64,000 bases of DNA, taken from contig NC_014365.1 in assembly GCF_000143965.1 (NCBI RefSeq), positions 1,081,501 through 1,145,500 on the forward strand, given 5' to 3'. Shown here piece by piece: positions 26,676-34,251 of this stretch; positions within the stretch are counted from its first letter, which is position 1, and the number at the start of each line of letters is the position of its first letter. Source of the stretch: Desulfarculus baarsii DSM 2075 (lineage in GTDB: Bacteria > Desulfobacterota > Desulfarculia > Desulfarculales > Desulfarculaceae). The notes beneath the pieces were generated by a model. The model was not told the DNA's origin, searched no databases, and saw only the letters and a program-made list of their open reading frames with translations. A program made the translations under genes and the position numbers.

Positions 26676-27848
26676 ATGGTTTTTTCTCATATCAGGGACG
26701 GGCTGCATGCCCTCCTGGTCAGGGGCTATGGCCTGATTGCACCCAAGCAATCCGTCGACAAAAGATTTGATTTCGTTTCATGCGCTCCCTTTGGTCCTTC
26801 ACACAAAGATGTGAAGCCATCATGCAACACCGTCAACTGGTTCGTCCCACCAATTGGTTATGGGAGTGGTGGCCATTTGAACATCGTAAGATTTATTAAA
26901 CTGCTAGAGGATGATGGATTTGAATGCAGGATTGTTGTTACAAATGAATTTCGCCCGTATGATAATAAAAAAATAGCATCGCAAATTTCGGAATGGTTTG
27001 CGCCAGTCAAAGCAAAAGTATATTTGCATCCACAAGATACAATTCCTGCGGCGCATATATCAGTCGCTACTGGTTGGCAGACTGCTTATCCAGTAAAATA
27101 TTTTTCGGGTAGCGCGCATAAGTATTATTTTGTTCAAGATTATGAACCATATTTTTATCCTTTGGGCACCGAGTACTTTTTGGCTGAGGATACATATCGT
27201 TTTGGATTCACGGGGATTGCTTTAGGCTCGTGGTTAGCGGACATGCTTAGTGCTCAATACGGAATGCGAATGTATGGAATAGGTTTTTCATATGATGATG
27301 ATCTGTATACGCCGCGATTAGATAAAGATTGTTCCGGGCCTAAACGCTTGTTGTTCTATGCGCGACCGGAAACACCTCGCCGTGCATTTGAACTTGGTGT
27401 TTTAGCTATAAACGATGTGAAAAAACATATGCCGTCAGTTGATGTTCTCCTGGTCGGTGGAAACTTGAGCCGATATAATCTTCCTTTTTCATTTAAAGAT
27501 TGTGGCAGATTGCCTATTTCCGAGCTTCCGCATTTGTACTCACAGTGCGATGCCGCCTTGGTGCTATCAATGACCAATTTATCGCTTTTGCCTCTTGAAA
27601 TTATGGCGTGCGGTTGTCCTGTGATCAGCAACTGCGGACCCAATGTTGAATGGATGCTGAACAGCACCAATTGTAAGCTCAGCCGGCCTACTGTCTCAGG
27701 ATTGGCAGAAGCAATCATTTCGGTTCTCTCAGACGAGCGCGAACGAAAGCAGTTGATAAAAAATGGTCTTGACTATGCCAGATCAACAAGCTGGAAAGAG
27801 GAGGCAAAAAAAGTCGCGCAAATATTCCGGCAAACTTATAATGAATAG
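26676..27848 (+). CDS. WsaF-like glycosyltransferase (GT-B)
   Basis: About 390 aa. The order of motifs fits the WsaF-type rhamnosyltransferases. An NWFVPPIGYGSGGHLNIVRF strand-loop comes first. YYFVQDYEPYFYPLGTEY and GIALGSWLADML follow, and a C-terminal Rossmann domain holds LLFYARPETPRRAFELG and NLSLLPLEIMACGCPVI. WsaF acts in S-layer glycan synthesis. I prefer the ATG at 26676 because AGGTGG lies 5 bases before it; the GTG at 26667 lies inside that site. The end overlaps the epimerase start by 8 bases. Confidence 0.82.
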   Translation: MVFSHIRDGLHALLVRGYGLIAPKQSVDKRFDFVSCAPFGPSHKDVKPSCNTVNWFVPPIGYGSGGHLNIVRFIKLLEDDGFECRIVVTNEFRPYDNKKIASQISEWFAPVKAKVYLHPQDTIPAAHISVATGWQTAYPVKYFSGSAHKYYFVQDYEPYFYPLGTEYFLAEDTYRFGFTGIALGSWLADMLSAQYGMRMYGIGFSYDDDLYTPRLDKDCSGPKRLLFYARPETPRRAFELGVLAINDVKKHMPSVDVLLVGGNLSRYNLPFSFKDCGRLPISELPHLYSQCDAALVLSMTNLSLLPLEIMACGCPVISNCGPNVEWMLNSTNCKLSRPTVSGLAEAIISVLSDERERKQLIKNGLDYARSTSWKEEAKKVAQIFRQTYNE

Positions 27849-28875
27849 TCATGGTCGTATCAGCATGGCAAATGAGTTTTCATCTGATTTGAATAATTTC
27901 AGACATGTGGTGGTTGGTGCTGGTGGCTTTTTGGGCACAAACATTTCCGCTGGTTTCAAAAAATCGAATCTAGACTTGCTATGCATCGATGCTTGCGAAC
28001 GGCCAAAGTATTCTAACCATGCCGGCGAAAAAAATTGGCTATCCGGCACGTTGTCAGACAAGGAATTCTTTGTTGAACATCTGAAACCCAACGACATTGT
28101 ATACCATTTGGTCAGCACGACAAACCCAAGCAACTCGGACCTTGCGCCAGATAAAGATGTTGAAGATAACTTGATAGGATCCCTGAAATTGTTCCAGGCG
28201 TGCAGTGAAAGACGTATTAAAAAGCTTATTTTTATTTCTTCTGGCGGCACCATATATGGGCCTGACGCTCCCGTCCCAACTCCTGAATTTGCAGACACAT
28301 CACCGATTTGCTCTTATGGGGCAACCAAACTCGCTATTGAAAAATATCTGGAAATTTTTCGTAAGCAGCATGGACTTGACTATATCATATTTCGTGTCTC
28401 CAACGCTTATGGCCCATTTCAGATCGCGCGAGGTCAAGGCATAATTGCAATGGCTCTGCACAGGTTTTTCCATGATGAACCGCTGGAAATTTGGGGAGAC
28501 GGCAGTGCAGTACGTGATTACATCTTTGTCGATGACATCGTGTCAGCCGTTTTGATGGGCGCCGCGTCGTCGACGCAATCTCCTCGGCTCTATAACCTTG
28601 GCAGCGGAGTTGGCCACTCGGTCAACGAGGTCGTTGAGGCGCTCAATTTTGCCCTTGGCGGCAGACTTGAAACGGTCAGGCGTGAAGGCAGAAGTGTGGA
28701 CGTTCCTCGTAGCATTTTGGACATTGAGCGGATCAAGCTACACTTGAATTGGCGGCCAAAAATTGACCTTAAGGCAGGAATCAGCGCTACGGTGAATTGG
28801 TATAGAGAGTTCATTCGATGCTCGGGGCAAGACCATAACCACGAATATTCTCGTGCCGACGAAAAAATAAATTAA
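27841..28875 (+). CDS. NAD-dependent sugar epimerase/dehydratase
   Basis: 344 aa, extended SDR. The nucleotide site is VVGAGGFLG (a GxGGFxG variant), the catalytic pair lies in SYGATK (Tyr and Lys), and FISSGGTIYG precedes it. The C-terminal part contains VDVPRSILDIERI, seen in UDP-glucose 4-epimerase-like proteins. It likely makes a nucleotide sugar for the surrounding transferases. The start overlaps the previous gene by 8 bases; an ATG at 27865 is the alternative. The exact reaction (C4 epimerisation, dehydration or reduction) cannot be told. Confidence 0.85.
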   Translation: MNSHGRISMANEFSSDLNNFRHVVVGAGGFLGTNISAGFKKSNLDLLCIDACERPKYSNHAGEKNWLSGTLSDKEFFVEHLKPNDIVYHLVSTTNPSNSDLAPDKDVEDNLIGSLKLFQACSERRIKKLIFISSGGTIYGPDAPVPTPEFADTSPICSYGATKLAIEKYLEIFRKQHGLDYIIFRVSNAYGPFQIARGQGIIAMALHRFFHDEPLEIWGDGSAVRDYIFVDDIVSAVLMGAASSTQSPRLYNLGSGVGHSVNEVVEALNFALGGRLETVRREGRSVDVPRSILDIERIKLHLNWRPKIDLKAGISATVNWYREFIRCSGQDHNHEYSRADEKIN

Positions 28876-28888
28876 TGGCGCTGCAAGC

Positions 28889-29884
28889 ATGGTAGGCACA
28901 TTTCGCAAGGCTTTGATCACGGTTATAATTGTCAATTATAATGCGAAGACGCATTTGGCAAGATGCCTGGATGCCTTGCGCGAACAAACCGTGCAAGACT
29001 TTCATATTGTCCTCGTTGACAACGCCTCCACCGACGGATCGCTGAACGAAATTTACACCAACGAAAACCTAACCGTGGTTCGCCTTGCAGAGAATGTAGG
29101 TTTTGCCGCGGCCAACAACATTGGGGCGCTAAGATCGCAAAGCGAATTCATTGCATTGCTCAACCCAGATGCTTTTCCCGCGCCGACTTGGCTCGAAAAA
29201 CTCATGGAGCACGCAAAAGCCTACCCAGAATACGCGGCGTTCGGCTCAACTCAGTTGCTTGACGCCAATTCTGACCTGTTGGATGGCGCTGGCGATGTTT
29301 TGTATTTTTTTGGTTTGCCGCGGCGTTCGAAACACCTCGAACGCGCAATACCTCTGCCGCCGACTCGGGAAGTTTTCAGTCCATGCGCCGCTGCCGCTTT
29401 GTATCGTCGGCATCTTTTCGTGGGTGTTGGCGGCTTGGACGAGGCGTTTTTTTGCTATTGCGAAGACGTTGATTTGGGCTTCAGGTTAAGGTTGCGCGGG
29501 TATAAATGTTTGCAGGTCGCCGACGCGATAGTGCGGCATGTCGGCGGGGGCTCAAGCGGACAAATTTCAGGGTTTGCCGAGCGACATGGCCATAGAAACG
29601 CTTTATGGATGCACATAAAAAACATGCCAATGCCGTTGTTGGCGCTGACCCTACCATGTCACTTCATTGCCGAGTTTGCCAAAGCAATTTTCGACATTGC
29701 AAGCCCAAGCCGTGGCCGTCTTGCGCAACGCGCGCATAACGTTAAATGCCGAATCCAAGGGATTTGCGAGGCGTTGGCGCAAATAGGTCCGATGATGCTT
29801 CAACGGAGGATCATCCAAGAAAAGCGTGTGATCTCCAGCTGTTCCGTGGCCAGGACGCTCTGCTGGCGTCCGTGGGCTAGTTGA
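28889..29884 (+). CDS. Glycosyltransferase family 2, rhamnosyl/galactofuranosyl-type
   Basis: 331 aa with ITVIIVNYNA, VDNASTDGS, NVGFAAANNIG, then LLNPDAFP (DxD-like) and GGLDEAFFCYCEDVDLGFRLR. These are the hallmarks of the WcaA/rhamnosyl GT2 branch (COG1216). The C-terminal 80 residues are helical and may contact the membrane. It is the last gene of the AT-rich cluster. Its stop overlaps the stop of the converging chemoreceptor gene by 8 bases, which leaves no room for a terminator. Confidence 0.88.
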   Translation: MVGTFRKALITVIIVNYNAKTHLARCLDALREQTVQDFHIVLVDNASTDGSLNEIYTNENLTVVRLAENVGFAAANNIGALRSQSEFIALLNPDAFPAPTWLEKLMEHAKAYPEYAAFGSTQLLDANSDLLDGAGDVLYFFGLPRRSKHLERAIPLPPTREVFSPCAAAALYRRHLFVGVGGLDEAFFCYCEDVDLGFRLRLRGYKCLQVADAIVRHVGGGSSGQISGFAERHGHRNALWMHIKNMPMPLLALTLPCHFIAEFAKAIFDIASPSRGRLAQRAHNVKCRIQGICEALAQIGPMMLQRRIIQEKRVISSCSVARTLCWRPWAS

Positions 29885-31415
29885 TTTCCGTGGACATTTT
29901 TTCGGGCAATGCGCGCTGAATCGCGGCGTCTTGCCCGCTGTTATACGATGTGCGGAACGTGCCCATTGTCGTAGCCAGATTGGCCGCTTGCGCCGCACCT
30001 TGCCCAGTGGCGTTATCTATTTCGCGCAGAGAATTGCTTATGCCGGCGATGCCCGTGTCTTGTTCTTGAGATGACATGGCCACCCCCGCCATCAATTCGG
30101 CCGCTTGCTCGATTATCTGTTGCACGCCGCCAAATGCTTCGTGGGTGGCGGTGACCAATTCGCCACTTTCTTGAATCTTGCCAATGGTGCCATCGATGAG
30201 TTGGGCGGTGTTGCGCGCGGCCTCGGCCACGCGCAGGGCCAGGCTGCGCACCTCGCCCGCCACCACGGCAAAACCTGCGCCGGCCTCGCCGGCCCGGGCC
30301 GCCTCGACGGCGGCGTTGAGGGCCAAGAGGTTGGTTTGGAAGGCTATCTCGTCGATGGTCTTCATGATATTGGCGACTTGGCGGCTTGATTCACGCAGCT
30401 CATCCATCGCCCCGGAAAGATTGGCGATACTTTTGCCGGACTGCACGACTTGCGCGGTCACCGCGCTCATCAGATCGGCGGCGGTCTTGGCGTCGGCCGC
30501 GTTTTCCCTGGTCAGGGCCGTGATGTCGTTGGCCGCGTGGGAAATCTGCTCGATGGCCGCGGCCTGTTGGCCGGCTTGTACGCCCGTGGCCGCGGCGACT
30601 TGCTGGGAATGGCCGATGACGTCGTTGAGTTTTTGCACGAAACGATTGAGCAACTTGGCTGCTTGCCCTATTTCATCCCTGCTTTGAATGGGCATTTCCA
30701 GAGTCAGGTCAACGTCATATTGGGTGAGCATTTCGACGAGCTTGGCCATTGGCTGGTCGACAAAACGTCGTACGGTTAGGAACAGGCACAGCGCTACCAA
30801 AACCAAAACGCCGGCCACCGCGGCCAAAGCTGTTTGCAGGGAGTTGGCTTTTAGCACGGCCATATTGTCGGCGGCTTCGGCTTCCGCTTGGCGCAAAGCA
30901 GCGGTGGAAAAACGATAGAAAGTGACGCCTCTGATTTCACCGTTGCGCCAGGAAATGTGGCAACGAATGCAGTCGGCGCTCACTTTGTGAGGCTGGTATA
31001 TCTCCAAGGCGTTTTGCGTTTGTCGATAGTGAGTCTGTGGTTCGTTCAACACCTTGGCGGCCATGGTTTTGTCCAGCCGCGAGCCCAAAAATTTGCGATT
31101 GGAGGAGTGAGTCGCAACTCCCGCGGCGCTGAACAGGCTGACTTCCTCCAGGCCCTTCAGTTGGCGTAGCGACTCTAAAAGGCTGGTGAATTTTTCCATC
31201 TCGCCGCGCACCAGCGAACCTTGCACGGCGCGTTCGATGGTGAAAAATAAATTGTCCGCCTGCTGCTTTTCGCTCTGTTCCAGCATCTCCAGGCGGTGCG
31301 CCGTCATCTCGGAGACCAGGTTGATGGTCCAGTTGTATTGAAATATCTGCACGGCGCATAGGGCCGTGATCAAGACCAAAGCCAGGGATATCAGCAGCTT
31401 GGTGCGCAGCTTCAA
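29877..31415 (-). CDS. Methyl-accepting chemotaxis protein with c-type heme sensor domain
   Basis: 512 aa. TM1 spans about residues 7-26. A periplasmic domain (27-190) carries a single heme-c site, Cys149-x-x-Cys152-His153, in a DUF3365-like context (ISWRNGEIRGVTFYRF). TM2 is at about 194-215, HAMP at 216-270, and a cytoplasmic signalling domain holds the MCP hairpin around 357-395 (EIAFQTNLLALNAAVEAARAG). No pentapeptide for CheR/CheB docking ends the protein. The start is TTG, overlapping the hydrogenase small-subunit stop as TTGA, with GGAGG 6 bases before it. It is thus the third gene of the hydrogenase operon and probably reads out that enzyme's redox output. Confidence 0.93.
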   Translation of the reverse strand: MKLRTKLLISLALVLITALCAVQIFQYNWTINLVSEMTAHRLEMLEQSEKQQADNLFFTIERAVQGSLVRGEMEKFTSLLESLRQLKGLEEVSLFSAAGVATHSSNRKFLGSRLDKTMAAKVLNEPQTHYRQTQNALEIYQPHKVSADCIRCHISWRNGEIRGVTFYRFSTAALRQAEAEAADNMAVLKANSLQTALAAVAGVLVLVALCLFLTVRRFVDQPMAKLVEMLTQYDVDLTLEMPIQSRDEIGQAAKLLNRFVQKLNDVIGHSQQVAAATGVQAGQQAAAIEQISHAANDITALTRENAADAKTAADLMSAVTAQVVQSGKSIANLSGAMDELRESSRQVANIMKTIDEIAFQTNLLALNAAVEAARAGEAGAGFAVVAGEVRSLALRVAEAARNTAQLIDGTIGKIQESGELVTATHEAFGGVQQIIEQAAELMAGVAMSSQEQDTGIAGISNSLREIDNATGQGAAQAANLATTMGTFRTSYNSGQDAAIQRALPEKMSTEIN

Positions 31416-32341
31416 TTGCGGCCTCCTTTGCCCCTGGCCAACTCGGTCTTGCGATAAAACGGCAGTTCGGCCGAACGTGCGAATCCCTCCGACGCGCAGC
31501 CGATGCACGGCGCGCCGGCGGCGATGCAGGTGTTGACGCCGCCATTCCAGAAACGCACCGTGCAATCGGCGTGGGTGATCGGCCCCAGGCAGCCCAGCTT
31601 GAACAGGCAACCCGGTTCGCCAAAGGTCTTGGCGAAATTTTCCCGCTCGTAGTCGGCAAACCGCGGGCATTGATCGTGCAAGATGCGACCATAAAAGGCT
31701 TTTGGCCGCTTGAGGGCGTCCAGGGGCGGCAGGCCCCATTGCAGTAGGTGAGCCAACGTCCCCACCAGCCAATCGGGGTGGGTCGGGCAGCCGGGCAGAT
31801 TGATCAACGGCGTTTTGACCCCTTGCGCCTCGAGGAATTCGGCCACGCCGACCGCGCCGGTGGGGTTGTTTTGCGCCGCGGGGATGCCGCCAAAGGCCGC
31901 GCAAGAGCCGAGGGCCACCACGGCCTTGGCCTTGGCCGCGGCGGCTTTGACCAGATCGGTCACCGGGCGGTGGCCCATGACGCACGCCTCGGGCATGCCG
32001 GCGGGTAGCGAACCCTCGACCACCAGCAGGTAGCCGCCGGCGTCGATGGCCTTGTCCACCGTGTCCATGGCGGTCTGACCGGTGGCCGCCGAGAGGGTGG
32101 AGTGGAACAATAAAGAGATGTAGCGCGTGATGACCCGAGCTGGCGAAGGCGCTTCGGAGTTTAAAAACGACACGGAGCAGCCGGAGCAACTCTGGCCCTG
32201 CAGCCATAGCACCGGGGCCTGGCCAGCCTCCATCCGCGCCAGGGCCTGGGCCAGGCTTGGCGCCAAGCTTGGCTCAAGTCCCATGACCGCGGCCAGGGTC
32301 GCGCCGAATTTCAAAAATTGACGCCTGGTTATGCTGGCCAT
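31412..32341 (-). CDS. [NiFe] hydrogenase small subunit, Tat-exported
   Basis: 309 aa. A Tat signal (TRRQFLKF, residues 5-12) is followed by a hydrophobic segment. The proximal cluster is bound by Cys52, Cys55, Cys147 and Cys185; the distal one by His222, Cys225, Cys245 and Cys251. The medial site has four cysteines (260, 272, 279, 282), where common uptake enzymes have a Pro and a [3Fe-4S] cluster, so three [4Fe-4S] clusters are predicted. There is no C-terminal membrane anchor. I chose ATG 32341 (GGAGA 5 bases upstream) over GTG 32344. The end overlaps the chemoreceptor start by 4 bases. Confidence 0.94.
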   Translation of the reverse strand: MASITRRQFLKFGATLAAVMGLEPSLAPSLAQALARMEAGQAPVLWLQGQSCSGCSVSFLNSEAPSPARVITRYISLLFHSTLSAATGQTAMDTVDKAIDAGGYLLVVEGSLPAGMPEACVMGHRPVTDLVKAAAAKAKAVVALGSCAAFGGIPAAQNNPTGAVGVAEFLEAQGVKTPLINLPGCPTHPDWLVGTLAHLLQWGLPPLDALKRPKAFYGRILHDQCPRFADYERENFAKTFGEPGCLFKLGCLGPITHADCTVRFWNGGVNTCIAAGAPCIGCASEGFARSAELPFYRKTELARGKGGRN

Positions 32342-32353
32342 CACGGTCTCCGC

Positions 32354-33856
32354 TCAGTGAACCGCGCAGGCCAGGCACGGATCGAACGAACGCACGATCC
32401 TGGCGGCCTCCAACGGGTTTTGCGGGTCGGCCACCGGCAGGCCTTCGAGGGACGACTCGACCGGGCCGGGCACGCCGGCGTCGTCGCGGGGCGAGCAGTT
32501 CCAGGTGGTGGGCACGACACACTGATAATTGGCGATGCGGTAGTCGGCGATCTCGATCCAGTGGCCCAGCGCGCCGCGCGGCGCTTCGATCAGGCCCGCG
32601 CCCGCGCCGCTGGCGGGCACGTCGAAGTCGGCATAGGTCGGCTCGCCTGGTTTGAGTTGGTTGATCCAGCGCGCGCAGGCCTCGGCCACCAGCTTGCATT
32701 CGATGGCGCGGGCGGCATGGCGGCCCATGGCCGAGTTGAGCTCGGCCGGTTGGCGGCCAAGAGCGCCGAGGAGCTGATCGACCATCTCCCGCACCTGGGC
32801 CTGGCCGGCCTGGTAAGCCACCAGAATGCGCGCCAACGGGCCAACCTCCTGCGGGCGATTGTCGTAGCGCGGTGCTTTCAGCCATGAATAGGCCCCGCTT
32901 TTGCGTGGCGCGGGTATTGTTTGGCCCTTGGTCGGATGCAGGCCGGACGGAGAAGAGAACAGCGAATGGGTGGTCTGCTCGGTGATCTTGGTCAGATCCA
33001 ACGACGCGGCCTGGCCATGGCTGACGCGTCCGGCTGGCAGCAGAAAGCCGTCCTCTTGGGGAAAGACGCCATAGGCCATGAAGTCACCGGGGCCGGCGCC
33101 ATGCTGAAAATACTCGGGAAACGCCGTGGCGACGGCCAGGATGTCGGGCAGGTAGGCCGTGTCGATGAAAACGCGCAACTGATCGATGATGGCGGCGTAA
33201 GCGGCGATTTTTTTGGCGCTGACCTGCTCGGTGACGCCGCCGGGCGCCAACGCCGTGGCGTGAGGAACCTTGCCGGCCCAGATGGCCACGGCCTGATGGG
33301 CCAAGGCGCGCATGTCAAGGGCCTGCAAATAGTGCTTCAGCGCTCCCACGTTGAGGCCGGCGTCTTGAATGTAATGGCCGGCGTAGCGCGGCAGAAACGG
33401 CGCGCCGGGGCTGATGGCCCCAGCCTTTCGCTGGCCGCTCACCCAATCACGCAGATCGTTCAAGGCCGGGTCCGCCCCGTGATAACCCAGAATGGCTGTC
33501 ACGTCGACAAAGTCTAGCGCGGAAAGTTGATAAAAATGAATAAGATGAGACTGAATATAATTGGCGCCCAAGATCAGGTTGCGCGCGATGACGCCATTGG
33601 GGGTCAGCGCTGGGTTATATATCTGCTCCTGGGCCAAAATAGAGGCCAAGCCGTGGGAGATGGGACAGACGCCACAGATGCGCTGGGTGATTTGCTGGGC
33701 GTCGAGTGGGTCGCGTCCTCTGAGTATGTTCTCGAAGCCACGGAACATTTCCCCCGCGCAATAAGCACTGGCCACCTTGCCGCCATCAAGCTCAAGACGA
33801 ATGCCCAAGTGCCCTTCGATGCGGGTCAACGGCGAAAGCTCAACTAGGGTGCCCAT
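32354..33856 (-). CDS. [NiFe] hydrogenase large subunit lacking a C-terminal extension
   Basis: 500 aa. The N-terminal nickel-site motif is RICGVCPISH (Cys61, Cys64). The C-terminal motif DPCLACAVH (Cys494, Cys497, His500) is followed directly by TGA. Most [NiFe] large subunits carry about 15 more residues that an endopeptidase removes after nickel insertion; here there is nothing to remove. Both nickel ligand pairs are cysteines, with no selenocysteine. The small subunit starts 12 bases later. No maturation genes lie nearby, so Hyp proteins must come from elsewhere. The enzyme would oxidise H2 in the periplasm, carried by the Tat signal of its partner. Confidence 0.95.
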   Translation of the reverse strand: MGTLVELSPLTRIEGHLGIRLELDGGKVASAYCAGEMFRGFENILRGRDPLDAQQITQRICGVCPISHGLASILAQEQIYNPALTPNGVIARNLILGANYIQSHLIHFYQLSALDFVDVTAILGYHGADPALNDLRDWVSGQRKAGAISPGAPFLPRYAGHYIQDAGLNVGALKHYLQALDMRALAHQAVAIWAGKVPHATALAPGGVTEQVSAKKIAAYAAIIDQLRVFIDTAYLPDILAVATAFPEYFQHGAGPGDFMAYGVFPQEDGFLLPAGRVSHGQAASLDLTKITEQTTHSLFSSPSGLHPTKGQTIPAPRKSGAYSWLKAPRYDNRPQEVGPLARILVAYQAGQAQVREMVDQLLGALGRQPAELNSAMGRHAARAIECKLVAEACARWINQLKPGEPTYADFDVPASGAGAGLIEAPRGALGHWIEIADYRIANYQCVVPTTWNCSPRDDAGVPGPVESSLEGLPVADPQNPLEAARIVRSFDPCLACAVH

Positions 33857-34251
33857 GTCGCATCCGTATTGTGTGGTCTTAACCAGCTATTGGCGGCAGA
33901 CGGTTGGCGCCTCAGCGGATTGCGTCCAGGTGATAATCGGCGCATCCAATGGGGGGTCGGAAGCGGGCCGGTGATCATAACCATGGCGTAAGGTTCTGAG
34001 AAGTCTGCGCGAAATTGGTTGTATGGTAAATGATTGATCGGCGTGGCGTCAAGTGCGCCGAGAATGAAAAGAGCAAACAGTCTATTTTTGTGCCATCGGC
34101 GAAGACAAGCGGGCAATGTTTTGCATATACAAATCAATTAATATGATTTTAGATGCTTAACATGCTGGAAATAAACTAAATGATCGTTGCAAAAGATCGT
34201 GACGCAATCTGTTGTCCATGCTGGCGCACATTGCGTCGATGCCACGTTGGT
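33857..34251. other. 395-bp intergenic region between the defence-like island and the hydrogenase operon
   Basis: The stretch has no supported gene; a 97-codon minus-strand frame here has no family signal and runs into the hydrogenase gene. It should contain the hydrogenase promoter, but I see no convincing -35/-10 or sigma-54 site. The half next to the island is AT-rich. It also holds the inverted repeat at 34201. Confidence 0.55.
34201..34237 (-). terminator. Inverted repeat just behind the island's ATPase gene
   Basis: A perfect 8-bp inverted repeat, GACGCAAT/ATTGCGTC, with a 21-base spacer lies 15 bases past the stop of the SMC-like gene. It may end the island transcript, but it lacks a clean U tract (CGATCTTTTGC follows). 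Confidence 0.3.

Noticed and set aside
33857-34100. Sigma-54 promoter before the hydrogenase operon
   Set aside because: A GCAA and a GTGCCA are present on the plus strand, but they are 13 bases apart, not the required 5.
33844-34137. 97-codon minus-strand frame between the island and the hydrogenase operon
   Set aside because: It overlaps the hydrogenase start, lacks a ribosome site and shows no recognisable segment.
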